From: Adenophora triphylla var. japonica
Taxonomy: Eukaryota > Streptophyta > Magnoliopsida > Asterales > Campanulaceae
Assembly (NCBI GenBank): GCA_022495995.1
Contig: JAFEMH010006987.1
Span: 1-64,000, forward strand
Length of the DNA stretch: 64,000 bases
Direction of reading: 5' to 3'
This document shows, one piece after another, positions 23,181 to 35,291 of the stretch. Under the pieces are notes generated by a model. That model did no database searches. It was not told where the DNA came from and saw only the letters and a list, made by a program, of their open reading frames with translations. The stretch's first letter is position 1. Each line of letters opens with the position of its first letter. Position numbers and translations under genes: made by a program.

Positions 23181-23613
23181 GTGTATGCAAGTTGACTAAT
23201 GGTTTTGTCGCTATTTCTTGGTCACCAAAAGTTCTCTTTTTTTTTTATGAAACAAAAGTTTCTTAACGAAAAAAATCCCTTTATTGCAAAATATTTATTT
23301 TTAAGGCTATTACTGGGTTGATTGTCAAAGATAGAATCACCAAAAAGCATTCCTTAGGTGACAAGGTTGTAATAATCATGCAAAGTTAATGCAAGGTGAC
23401 CAATTTGTTAGTCGCCAAAGGGTTGGTGGCAAAAGTTGTCCTAAGGCTAAGAATTAGTCGCATAAAGCTTTTGTAAGGTGACAAGTACATTGTTTGCCAG
23501 AGATGGTTGCAAAAAAGTTTTTTCTAGTATTATCATTTTGTCACCTAAAGTCATTTTATGACAATATAATTTGTCACCTTAGATTGGTTGCCAAAAATAC
23601 TTTTTATAGTAGT

Positions 23614-24205
23614 ATATATCCACAAAGCTCTTTGGGCGGCATGCCAAAATAGCCTCAGTTTGTATGAAATTTAAGACCCCAAAAATCACCATTTTTTGGT
23701 AAAAGTCAATTGATATTTCTCTTTGTCTTAAGGTCGTGTCTTGGTACCAATTCAAATCATTTAGAAATATTTTTAATGGAAAAGTATGTCACGTAATAAT
23801 TATGAATCATGTACATAATAAGGAATAAAATAAAAAGTTTTATATTCAAACAATGATAAATATATTAATTTCAATAATATATAATAGAGACTCAAAATCC
23901 TACACATTAAACCCCTCACAAGGATCATAAAGTGTCTTTCAAAATAGTCTTACGTAGGAAATGTTAAGACACTCTTAGTGTGATTCTATTTAGAATTACA
24001 TTTTTGCCACCAATAATTCAAGTGAAACGATATGTAATCTTAATGTGGTTTGTTATCTCTCTCATGATTAATATTGAGATCCCTTTTGAATCTTGAATTA
24101 GGCAAACTATCACAGTCAGTGACTATTTGACCATTCACACTTTGTTTACTATGTAGGTGTTACACCTTAATAACCTATATAGTTTTCTAATTTAATAGTA
24201 AGTAT
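23614..24205. other. No gene seen
   Basis: AT-rich spacer between element F and the start of the segmental duplication. No open frame of note, terminal repeat or tandem repeat. Confidence 0.5.
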
Positions 24206-24603
24206 TGTCAATTTAATTCAGTCCCTTAACTTTTTTTATTCTCAAATCAATCCCTTAACTTTTATTAATCTTAAATTAGTCCTTGATATATAACAGTTAC
24301 ACTTTACTCCCCTATACTTCTTTTATACTCAATCAGTCCTTAGATATCCTTTCATTTCAACTTTGATCACTTAACAAATCACATCTGTCATCACCATCAC
24401 ACCAATATAATGAACAAAGTCCAAAAAAATAAATTCCAACCAAGAAAATGAAATCAAATTTCAATTGAGAAAATTAAACCAAATTCCATCAAGAAAATTA
24501 ACACATAACCTCTACAGATTCAAAAATTTACACAATATTTTCAAGTACGAACAAATTATAAAATTATCAAAAATAATAATATTACAACTGAAAATGTTAA
24601 AAA

Positions 24604-24981
24604 TCACAAAAGATTCAAATAAGAATATTGAACCAAAGTCGGAGATCTACAACCCAAGGAGAAAGAGACGATGTTGACTAGAGCGATCGACGCCGGTGAT
24701 GGAGGAAGCATAAGCGGCGAAAATGGAGTTACCAACGCCGGAGATGGAGGAAGCTTGAGTGGCGGAAATGGAGGGGAGAGGGGGTGACGGAGATGGCAGT
24801 GAAGGGGAGAGAATGAGGGAGATGAGGGGGTGATTGAGAGAGAATGAGGGAGGCGGCGATGATGGCAGTGAAAGGGAAAGGGGGCGATGGTGATGGAGTA
24901 AAGGGGAGAGGGGGGCGACGGTGAGGCAATGAAGGGGAGAGAATGAGGGAGACTCTGATTGAGAGAGAATGAGGGAGGCAC
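24604..24981 (-). other. GA-rich module, duplicate copy (125 open codons on minus strand)
   Basis: Counterpart of 9400-9780. Translation is Pro/Ser/Leu-rich (SPPSPLYSITIAPFPFHC and similar) with no domain. The other copy has lost the frame, which argues against selection on a protein. Confidence 0.4.
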
Positions 24982-26861
24982 CTAGAATGAGAGGTAAAGA
25001 ATCAAATGTGGTAGGGTTTTGTTAGGATGAATTTGGATCATTGGATGTGTGTGATTAATGGTCAAGATTGATTTAAAAGCAATCCATGTGAAATTAGAAA
25101 GCCAATCAAAGGAATTGTATTTGTGTTTTTGTTGGATGAATTTGGACCATTGAATTCATTTATATTTGATGTATTTAATGGTAAATATGTTGCTTGGGGT
25201 AGTGATACATGAGAATATATGTGTTCTAAAGATTTATTGTCACCTCTTATGTTTATTTGTTTATCACAGAAATCTATTAAAGACCATAGTAATTAGTAAA
25301 AATAATTATTAATATACCTAATAATTGAATAATATATACTAAATAAAAATTATGATAATAATATAGAACAAAATACGTAAAACAACAAAATAAATTAAAC
25401 TTCTAAGAAATATTAATATACCTAAGCCTTGAATTTCACTCTAAATCCTAAAACAATAATGCCTAAAAATATAATTTATTGATAATAATAATTTAATAAT
25501 TTAAACTTCTAAGAAATATTAATATACCTAAGTAATAATTGATAGTAATAAATTATAAAAAAATAGTTATTAACAATAATAATAATTTAATCTTTAAAAG
25601 AAATATTAATAATGCTTATAACTGCATCCCAAATCTGATATACTTATACCCCAAATCTTAAACTCTAAATCATATACATATATGCCAAACCCTAAAAATA
25701 TGATTTATTGATAATAAGTAATAATTGACATTTTTCATCTTTCCTTAAATCATATTTCTACCCCTAAACCCTCATTTCTATATTATAATAATTAGTAAAA
25801 ATAATTTATAATAATAATAATTTAAAATATAAAATAATATTATATCATACACATAAAAAAAGTTAAGAATTTTTAAATAAAACAATTTTTAATATACCTA
25901 ATCCCTTAAATATATATCATATACTCATACGCCAGACACCATACCCTAAACCCTAAAACAAAATTCATATCCTATACCATATGCCCATACACCAGACACC
26001 AATACTTTATACCCCAAATCATATACTTCGTATCATATACACATATCATATACTCTAAATCATAACTCATATATATTTATACCATAAACCTTAACATATA
26101 CCCTAAAATATAACCCATACCCTATATTCTAAACCATAACATATACTTTCATTCTTTAAAAAATTTTAACTTTTTTATATAACTTTTGGTAAAAAATTTC
26201 ACTACTAACATCTCAAATAGTTTTATTTATCCAAAAAAATTTTAAAAATTTAAAAAGTAAATGCTATTGTCATTCCCTCTTTTTTCTATTATATACTTTC
26301 ATTTCTTTAAAAAAAATTAACTTTTTTTATATAAATTTTTATAAAAAAATTCACTACTAACCAACATCTCAAATAGTTTTATTTATCCAAAAAAAAATTA
26401 AAAGTATATATGCTATTGTCCGTCCCACTTCTATTATATACTTTTTCTTTAAAAATTCTTAACTTTTTTTATATAAATTTTTATAAAAAAAATCACTACT
26501 AACTAACATCTCAAATAGTTTTATTTATCCAAAAAAAATAATTTTAAAAATTAAAAAAGTAAATTTTATTGTCCTTCCCTCTTTTTCTATTATATACTTT
26601 CATTTCTTTAAAAATTCTTAACTTTTTTATATAACTTTTTATAAAAAAAATCACTAATAACCAACATCTAAAATAGTTTTATTTATATAAAAAAAATATA
26701 AAAAAATTAAAAAAGTATATACCCTATTGTCCGTCCCTCTTCTATTATATACATTTTTTTTTTAATTCTTAACTTTTTTTGTATAACTTTTTGTAAAAAA
26801 CTTCAATACTAACCAACATCTCAAATAGTTCTATTTATCCTAAAAAAATTAAAAATATATA

Positions 26862-27159
26862 CTCCCTCCGTCCCAGAAAATCCGTCACTTTTTACCCAAA
26901 ATGGCGTCCCGTTTGAAGCGCCACCTTTCCTAAAATGGAAATATTTTATTAATATTCGATTATCCCACTAACTATTCCCTCCACTCATTCTCTCTCCTAA
27001 AACACTATTACACTCACAACACTTTTTAAATTTACTATTTCCTCCACTAATTCTCTCTCCTCTTTTCAAATTACACTCACAACATTTTTTCTTTCCACTT
27101 TTTTTCTTAATTTGCGTACCGAACCTAAAATGGTGACATATTTCTTGGGACGGAGGGAG
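26862..27159. mobile_element. Stowaway MITE (298 bp)
   Basis: Left end CTCCCTCCGTCCC, right end GGGACGGAGGGAG, TA on both sides, inserted in a satellite unit. Interior with actcattctctctcct and cactcacaacac repeats. Confidence 0.95.
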
Positions 27160-27806
27160 TATATGCTATTGTCCGTCCCTCTTCTATTATATACTTTTAT
27201 TTCTTTAAAAATTCTTAATTTTTATATATAACTTTTTATAAAAAAATTCACTACTAACCAACATCTCAAACAGTTTTATTTATCCAAAAAAGTATAAAAA
27301 AAATTAAAAAAGTATATATGCTATTGTCCCTCCCTCTTATATTAAATACTTTTATTTTTTAAAAATTCTTAACTTTTTTATATAAATTTTTGTAAAAAAA
27401 AAATCACTACTAACCAACATTTCAAATAGTTTTCTTTATTCAAAAAAAATATAAAAAATTAAAAAAATCTAGATTCTATTGTCCGTCCCTCTTCTATTAT
27501 ATATTTTATTTTTTAAAAATTCTTAACTTTTTTAAATAATTTTTTGTAAAGAAATTCACTGCTAACCAACATTTCAAATAATTTTATTTATTCAAAAAAA
27601 AAAATTAAAAAAGTATATATGCTATTGTCCGTCCCCTCTTCTATTATATACTTTTATTTCTTTAAAAATTCATAACATTTTTTATATAACTTTTTGAAAA
27701 AAAAAATCACTACTAACCAACATCGCAAATAATTTTATTTATCCAAAAAAAATATAAAAAAAAATAAAAAAGTATATATGATATTGTCCTTCCCTCTTTT
27801 ATTATA

Positions 27807-28084
27807 CTCCCTCCGTCCCATTGGAAGCTTCACCTTTTGCCAAAACGGGTGTCCCGTTAAAAGCTTCACCTTTCCTAAAATGGCAAAAAATCTTTACTAA
27901 TCCACCCACTAATTCTCTCTCCTACTTTACTTTTATACTCACAACACCAATCAACTTTACTATTCACTCCACTCATTTTCTCTCCTATTTTACTTTTATA
28001 GTCACAACACTTTCTCCACTAATCTTTTTCCTTAATTTACGTGTCATGCTCAAAAGAGTGAATTTCTAAATGGGACAGAGGGAG
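27807..28084. mobile_element. Stowaway MITE (278 bp)
   Basis: Left end CTCCCTCCGTCCC, right end GGGACAGAGGGAG, flanked by TA, inside the satellite array. The 82-codon frame within it is not a gene. Confidence 0.95.
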
Positions 28085-29134
28085 TATACTTTTATTTCTT
28101 TAAAAATTCTTAACTTTTTTTATATAACTTTTTGTAAAAAAAATCACTTCTAACCAACATCTATAACAGTTTTATTTATCCAAAAAAATATATATATATA
28201 TATAATAAATATATATATATATATATATATATGTTATTGTCCATCCCTCTTCTATTATATACTTTTATTTCTTTAGAAAATTCTTAACATTTTTTATATA
28301 ACTTTTTATGAAAATATTCACTACTAACCAATATCTCAAATAGTTTTATTTATCAAAAAAAAAAAAATTAAAAAAGTATATATGCTATTGTCCGTCCCTC
28401 TTATATTATATACTTTTATTTTTAAAAAAATATTAACTTTTTTAATATAATTTTCTGTAAAAAAAATCCTTACAAACCAACATCTCAAATAGTTTTCTTT
28501 ATAAAAAAAATAAAAGAATATATATTTTATTATCCGTCACTCTTCTATTATATACTTTTTTTAAAAAATTCTTAACTTTTTATATAAATTTTTGTAAAAA
28601 AATTCACTACTAACCAACATCTCAAATAGTTTTATTTATCCAAAAAAATATAAAAAATTTAAAAAAAGTACATATGATATTGTCCGTCCCTCTTCTCTTA
28701 TATACTTTTAATTTAAAAATTCTTAACTTTTTTATATAACTTTTTGTAAAAAATTTCACTACTAACCAACATCTCAAATAGTTTTATTTATCCAAAAAGA
28801 AATATAACAAAAATACAAAAGTATATATGTTATTGTCCGTCTCACTTTTATTATATATTTTTATTTCTTTAAAAAAAATTAATTTTTTTGTATAACTTTT
28901 TATAAAAAAATTCACTGTTAACCAACATCTCAAATAGTTTTATTTATCCAAAAATATATAAAAAAAATTAAAAAAGTATATATGATATTGTTCGTCCCTC
29001 TTCTATTATATACTTTTATTTTTAAAAAAATTCTTAACTTTATTTACATAACTTTTTAAAAAAAATTACACTAATAACCAACATCTCAAATAGTTTTATT
29101 TATCCGAAAAAATATAAAAAATTTAAAAAGTATA

Positions 29135-29411
29135 CTCCCTCCGTCCCAATAAAAGCTTCACTAATTTCCTAAAAGGGCGTCCCGTTAGAAGGTTCACCTT
29201 TCCTAAAATGGAAAAAAATATTTACTATTCCACCCACTCATTCCCTCTCCTATTTCACTTTTATACTCACAACACTTTTCAAATTTACTATTTTCTCCAC
29301 TCATTCTCTCTCCTATTTTACTATTACACTCACAATATTTTCTCCGCTTACCAATTTCCTTAATTTGCATGTCGGGCCAAAATGGTGAAGTTATTATTGG
29401 GACGGAGGGAG
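29135..29411. mobile_element. Stowaway MITE (277 bp)
   Basis: Left end CTCCCTCCGTCCC, right end GGGACGGAGGGAG; left TA intact, right TA changed to TG. Inside the satellite array. Confidence 0.93.
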
Positions 29412-30437
29412 TGTATGCTATTGTCCGTCCCTCTTCTATTATATACTTTTATTTCTTTAAAAACTCTTTAACTTTTTTAATATAACTTTTTGTAAAAAAT
29501 TTCACTAATAACCAACATCTCAAATAGTTTTATTTATCCAAAAAAATTATAAAAAAATTAAAAAATTATATATGCTATTGTCCGTCCCTCTTCTATTATA
29601 TACTTTTATTTCTTTAAAAATTCTTGACTTTTGTTATATAACTCTTTGTAAAAAAATTCACTACTAACCAACAACTTAAATAGTTTTCTTTATCAAAAAA
29701 AATATAAAACTTTTATGTATAACTTTTTGAGAAAAAAGCCCTTTTTTCCTTTTTCTTTTTTGCATAAATTATTTTTTAACCAAAATTCTATATATTATAC
29801 TATCATTTGTTTGGGTAATTTCTAAACAAAACTTTTATATATAACTTTTTGAGAAAAAAATTTCTTACAAAAAAAAAGGAAAAAAATATTTATCTCTATT
29901 AAAAAAAAAATACTCATATAGTGAAGGATATTGTCCGTCCTACATTTCTTTATAATACTCTCATTTGTTTGGTAAAAATATGTAATTTAATTACTGACGG
30001 ATTTTATCCGTCGGTAATAATATGTAATTTATTTACTGACGAATTTAATCCATCGGTAATAATATGTAATTTATTTACCAACGGATGTAAAAAAATTGGT
30101 CGCTATTCCGTCGCAACCCTAAAATATAATTTAATAATTATTTTAAATCATTGAGCAATGACTCAAATTCGTCGGTAACAATATCCATCGCTATTTCGTC
30201 ATAAATATGTCGGTAAAAAAGTGCGCAAATTTTGGCGCCAAAATAGTGACGGATTAGAGATGAAATGGAATCCGTCGACATATCCGTCACTAAATCTGTC
30301 GGTAATCTCATCCTAATTTCGTGTTTTGTTTTTCACTCTAGGTCGTTGCTATTTCAGTAATAATCCGTCGCTAATAGTGACGGATTTATTTCCGTCGCTA
30401 ATTTCCGTCAGTAGTATCTGCCTGTTTTCTTGTTGTG

Positions 30438-30967
30438 TTATATATTTATGAAATTTTAATAAATGTACATATTTTATCAATAACCCATAAGAGGTAGAAA
30501 ATATATTTTACTACAAACTTATAACTTAATGTTCAAAATTAAAATATAATCAACCAAATTAACATACGATCACATAAAACAAAATTAATTAGTTGGAAAT
30601 GGAATTAGAATGAGTGTCGATGATAAGGAATGAAAATCCACAAGGTCATCAAGAGATGTTATGCCCTTAGCACTTAACACTGTAAAGGGTCAATTAAGCA
30701 TGTCAGTTTTAGAGGAAACCATATACGATGCCCCATAAAATAAATATTTTCATTATATAGCTCAACTAGAGGTTACTTCATCCTTCCAAATCGGACATGA
30801 ATTATAACCATCAGTGCTCCAACCTGAATTAATAAAGGAAGCATGGAAATAATGTATAGTCCCCAAAAGCATGTCCCGCAAGGAAAATTGTGTGTCATAA
30901 TACTTATCAAAAGTGCATTCATATCTCCAAATGGATTGAATCTGCCGGTAGCAATCCCTAACCTTAA
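30438..30967 (-). pseudogene. TNP2-like transposase fragment, duplicate copy
   Basis: Duplicate of the 3' part of the TNP2 remnant at 19 kb, with SGWSTDGYNSCPI and KDEVTSS near 30830-30775 and the upstream FSLRDMLLGTIHYF segment. It ends abruptly at the duplication breakpoint (30967), where it abuts the start of the TnpA-like gene in opposite orientation. Confidence 0.85.
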
Positions 30968-31002
30968 AGTTGTATATTTTAATATTTTTAGTGTATTTAG
31001 AT

Positions 31003-33104
31003 ATGAGTTCTAGTAGAGCGGGCAGGAAGACACGTCCCATGTACACATCTATTACTGGGACGCAACCGTCCCGATCTCATACATGTGCTACCAGTACTGA
31101 TGATGTCGACCCTACACTTAGTAGTACCAGCTCCACCTCTGGGGCCGATACTACTCATAGTCCTACTCCTGTCGATTCTGAGTGGAGGACGTTTCTCCAG
31201 ATATCGCTACATTATGTACAGTAAGTAACTCTCCATTAATTTGATATAAGTTGGTTCCTTTTTGTTTTATATATAATTCATTATTTAAGTTAAAATGTTA
31301 TTGTATAAATATACTTGGCAGGTTTATAGGTGCATACCCTACCCCCGGGACAAAGATTGGGCAGTATTGGCGGTCTCGGGTCATGCCAGAGTTTTGGCCC
31401 AACTGGAAATCATTACCACAGGAGGAGAAGAAGAATGCTTGGGAGGAGTTTAAGGTAATGTGTTAATGGTTTTTATTTATAACTTAAATGTTAGTTTGTT
31501 ATTAAAATGTTATAATTAATAATGATTATACTCTTTTAGTTTTGTAATGTTATCATTATATGTTGTAGTTGAAATTTACATGGACGCCGAATATCGACGA
31601 GGCATCGGTTAAATTTGTTTTCAAGAAACAGTGTTCGAAGTTATTTCGGGATCATATTGGTAACATATTCATCTATCCATAATTAGTTTAATTAACAATG
31701 ATTATACTCTTTTAATTTTATAATGTTATCATTATATGTTTACGAGATATTAATATTTTGTATAGGTACCACGAAGTCTAAATTTTATATTAAGCGGCTC
31801 GCAGCGGGATTACAGCCCTTGACACCTCCTTGGATGACCGAGGAGGTGTTTTGTAGCTTTTGCAAACATTGGTCGTCGGATGGGGCGATAGCTATCGCCC
31901 AACAGGCTCGAGCAAATAGAGCAGGCTCCTCGGGGTCAGCGACAAAGCATACGATGGGGACGATACCAGTCGGCGAGCATCACTACCGTATGGTATGTAT
32001 GTTAGTTTAAATGTAGTGTATGCATGATTTGAAATCAGTTTATATACGTATGTTAGCTTGGGAGCCATTTTGATGCTATGAAATCCATGGTTTTAGTTTA
32101 ATTGACTTTGAAACCAAACAGGACGGTTGTATGCATGTTGTTTGTGGGTGTTAGTGTAAATGATAAGAAATACATGGGGTGTTAGTTTAAATGTAGTGTA
32201 TGCATGTTGTTAAATTAGTTTATGTACGTATGTTAGCTGGGAGCCATGTTGATACTATGAAATCCATGGTTTTAGTGTAAATGTAGTGTATATTTTCTTT
32301 TCTAAGATTACCCCTAAATCCTAATGAAAGTAAATATTATACTCACAACTTTAGTGATTAAAGAGAACATTTTTTTATCACAAGGATAATATGGGAAGCT
32401 AAATGTTGCATTTATACCATTTCAAAATAATAATCTCGCTTCTTTTATGTATAGGAAAAGGAACATGGCCCGGATGTCAGTTTTTTGGATGTTTTCGTTA
32501 GCACCCATGTTCGAGCTCCTTCATCGCCCGATCAACCTCCGCAATAGGTTGACGATCGCTCTGCATTGGCCTTTGTAGGTAAACTATCATTAAATGACTT
32601 GATTTTGAATATGTAAATTTATTTATGTACATTGTGTATATAATTATATTTGTTTGTTTTATTTTGACAGAGTACATATCAAGCCGCCGTTGTTCCCGAA
32701 GGTACTCCTCCCGGCCAGCCCGTTCCTTTCGTGCCTGAAGTTTGGCGCTCGGTCACCTTGTATGGACATCCAAAGAGAGGAGACCGAGTGTTAGGGATGG
32801 GGGATCACGGGCTGCAATGCCGATCGACGTCGACCGGCCGTCGGCCAAATGTTTCCACGCCCGATACTCGGTATAATGCTTCGAGGATCGACACTAACTA
32901 GAGGCTGAGGTTGCTGAGGAGAGACGCGTGGCTGTAGAGGCTAGGGCAAAGCTTTTGGAGGCTTTGGAGACTCAGGCGCAGATGCAGGCGGAGAATGATC
33001 GGCGTCAGGCGGAGAATGATCAGAAATTTGCGATGTTGATGGCCCAGATGCAGAATCTGCAGCAGCAGGGTAATTTCCAGCCTCCCCAATTCCCCCCGAG
33101 TTGA
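31003..33104 (+). pseudogene. Plant transposase, Ptta/En/Spm (TnpA-like) family, multi-exon, disabled
   Basis: The likely start is the ATG at 31003 (MSSSRAGRKTRP). Exons with good splice sites: 31003-31220, 31322-31454 (GAYPTPGTKIGQYW...WPNWKSLPQEEK), 31569-31659 (KFTWTPNIDEASVKFVFK), 31766-31992 (KRLAAGLQPLTPPWMTEEVF) and 32455-32578 (EHGPDVSFLDVFVSTH). The last exon begins at 32671. The C-terminus is an Ala/Gln/Glu-rich coiled coil (ETQAQMQAENDRRQ, MLMAQMQNLQQQG) ending at TGA 33102-33104. These proteins are the second gene of autonomous CACTA elements and bind subterminal repeats. A TAG lies in exon 5 after QPPQ, and exon 6 needs a frame change before the coiled coil, so it is probably dead. 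It precedes the CACTA terminus at 33975. Confidence 0.85.
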
Positions 33105-33369
33105 TTTCGTACTATTTTATACTTTTTTGTAGTAACATTTGTGATATTTGTTTGTAAAAACATTTTGGGTACTAGGATGTCCCCGCCCCGCCTCCCCACC
33201 GATTTGGTACCCGCGGGAGCCCCAGCCCCCCTCCCCCCCGATTTGGTACGCTGATATTTGGTTTTTAGATTTATAGTTTTAGTTTTATCTTTATCAATTG
33301 AATTGTTATATCAGGTACAAAAAAATGGTTAATTGATATTTTAAATTTTATTTTATTTTATTGCATTAT

Positions 33370-33975
33370 CACCGACGGAAATTTCCGTCGCTGTATTAAT
33401 TAATTTTAATTAAATTTTTATTCCAGCGACGGAAATTTTCGCCACTATGTCAATTTATTTTAATTTAATTTAATTAAATTTTTATTTTCACCGGTGGAAT
33501 ATTCTGTCGCTGGAATAAAAAGTTAATTAAAATTAATTAATACAGGGACGGAAATTTCCGTCGCTGAATTATTTAATTTAATTAAATTTTTATTTCATCG
33601 ACGGAATGTTCCGCCGAAATTAAAAATTAATTAAATCAAATTCTCTCAGCGACGGAAATTTCCGCCGCTGAATTAATTGATTAAATTTTTTTTTTCACTG
33701 GCGGAATATTCTGTCGCTGAAATAAAAATTTAATGAAAATGAATTAATTCAGCGATGGAAATTTTCGTCGCTATTTTAAAAGATAACTGACGGAATATTA
33801 ATTCCGTCGGTGTATACTGGTGTATACTGACGGAATTTGGTCCGTCGGACCATTGCGGCGGGCTGACAGTGGCGGACCACTGACGGAATTTTTCCGTCGG
33901 TGATTGACTTTAGCGACGGAATTTTTGCTTTAGCGGCGGAAATTTCCCCCGCTAAAACATGTTTTTCTGGTAGTG
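33370..33975. mobile_element. CACTA-X right terminal region
   Basis: A dozen CGACGGAAATTTCCGTCG-type palindromes and variants (GGCGGA, GGTGGA) end in ctggtagtg, the reverse complement of CACTACCAG, at 33975. The TnpA-like gene lies just inside, so this is the right end of the autonomous-type element. Its left end was not found and is probably lost at the duplication breakpoint. Confidence 0.85.
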
Positions 33976-33978
33976 TCC

Positions 33979-34860
33979 CAAATTTAGATGACGAGAGCAT
34001 TAGGATTAATAGAGATGAAATGGTCAAGCTTCTCACACACAACAAACTTCAGTCCTAGCCTTTAAAGGAAAAACTTCATGCTTCTAGGCTTACTTCTCTG
34101 TACTCTGTGCTTCACAAGCTTTGCATCTTCAATTGGCTCCCTACTACAAATGAACCTATTTTTACATTGGAGCATGCTATTGTTTTGTACAGATTGGGTA
34201 AGAACTAAGGATTAACTTTAGAAGATTAGTGTTCAAACACTTAGTCTCGTGGGGTAGAAAGAAAGAAATGAACATTAGCTTTTCCCCTATCCTTTTTTAA
34301 TCTTCAAAGTCTTAGTTTTTCAATCCTTGCCTATTGAAGCCTCTGATGTTTTCACCTCTGAACCTGAGTACTATATCATTGATCAACAACTGAAAAAGGG
34401 TAACATGTATACAAAAGATCTTACTTGGAAAAAATCTGATGAAACTGCCTCTGTTCTTCCTGGTACTATCTCACGTGATATCCCAAGTGCTTCCCCAGGT
34501 GTTGCCCCTAATAGTTTTGCAGGAACTGATGCTGCAAGTATTCTGTCCAATATGATAAATCTTCTGGGTAACACTTCTCCATCAATCCCAAAGACAACAG
34601 TGCTTAACTTCTTGCAAAAAAAGTCAAGTGCAATGGAAGAACTCGTTGAGGGATGGGCTAAGCTTAAGCAGGCTACTGATGCTTTCATTAATGAAATTTC
34701 TTCCCAAACAGGGGGAGGATCTGCTGCTGCTGCAACTTCTGGAGCTGGTGTTACTACAGGTGCTACCACCAGTGTTGGCCCAAGTGATGGTGGAGGTGAT
34801 AGGGAAGGAGATCAGGAGGAAGATGAAGAAGAAGAGGAGTTTGAAGAAGAAGAAAACTGA
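33979..34860 (+). pseudogene. Sirevirus-type env-like ORF remnant
   Basis: The CACTA-X terminus interrupts the 5' side. The readable frame contains LYSVLHKLCIFNWLPTTNEP followed by EHAIVLYRLG, the conserved core of the extra ORF carried by plant Sirevirus-like Copia elements (putative plant transposon protein domain). After stops, a 3' frame (34327-34860) encodes a Ser/Thr/Gly-rich region and an acidic tail (EEDEEEEEFEEEE). The order of env-like ORF, then polypurine tract and LTR at 35292-36330, fits the 3' part of such an element. Function of this ORF in the family is unproven. Confidence 0.65.
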
Positions 34861-35291
34861 AACCTGAAGGTTGTTGAACCTGAAGGTTGATGTTGCCACT
34901 AACTTGTTGGTAGATTTGGCTTGTGGTGTCCTAAAACAATTTTTTTTTATTTGGTGATATGGTTCCTAAACAATTTTTATTTTGTTTATGTTGGTTGCAT
35001 AACACTTTAGCTAGTATGTTTAAAACTTTAATCGTTAGGGTGTTTTGCTTGCTTGGATGATAGTTTGCTACAATGGTTATGGTTCTTTTGTTTAACTTAG
35101 TTTATTTCGAAAGCTTTTTAAGTTTGAAATAAATTAGTCTATTTTGATAAATCATTGTTTATATTAGCTCCTTGATTAAGGGGGAGTTAATTTTCATGGA
35201 GATGTTATACCTTCGTTCTATGCTCTGTGTATCTGTTTATGGACTGACATATTGCAGGTGAGCAGCACATTAGGTTTGAGAAGAAATATTC

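Larger units (their letters stand above)
20516..23613. mobile_element. Element F: terminal-repeat DNA transposon with ggtgac/gtcgccaaag subterminal repeats
   Basis: The left end (tatactatgatctatttttggtgac) and the inverted right end (tactactataaaaagtatttttggcaac, reverse complement of 23589-23613) match imperfectly. Motifs ggtgacaa, gtcaccaaa and gtcgccaaag recur in both orientations at 20530-20790, 21690-21780 and 23200-23600. This is CACTA-like architecture with a different subterminal motif. It holds a MITE, a 26-bp tandem repeat and a Mutator-like element. Exact termini and target duplication are uncertain. Confidence 0.55.
26150..29690. repeat. ~152-bp satellite array, duplicate copy
   Basis: About twenty tandem units of the CACTA-1 satellite, interrupted only by three Stowaway MITEs and AT runs (28190-28232). 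It is longer than each half of the split left array. Confidence 0.9.
24206..30967. repeat. Segmental duplicate of 8966-19436 (CACTA-1 interior, right end and TNP2 flank)
   Basis: From tcaatttaattcagtccctt onward the sequence follows CACTA-1 block by block: AT-rich part, GA-rich module (24640-25080), CCCTA-heptamer region, ~152-bp satellite array and right subterminal block. The right terminus lies at 30437 (cttgttgtg, mutated from cttatagtg). Homology continues past that terminus through ttatatattta and the TNP2 remnant to ccctaaccttaaa at 30967. Because flanking host sequence is included, this is a duplication of a chromosomal segment and not an independent insertion. The left CACTA terminus and CACTA-2 are absent; three Stowaway MITEs are present only here. 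Confidence 0.88.

Noticed and set aside
21781..23189. 9-bp target duplication for the Mutator-like element
   Set aside because: The nine bases beside each TIR (catataaag and gtgtatgca) do not match, so none is claimed.
34383..34899. Minus-strand frames of 128 and 91 codons
   Set aside because: Shadows of the plus-strand acidic/Ser-rich env-like tail.
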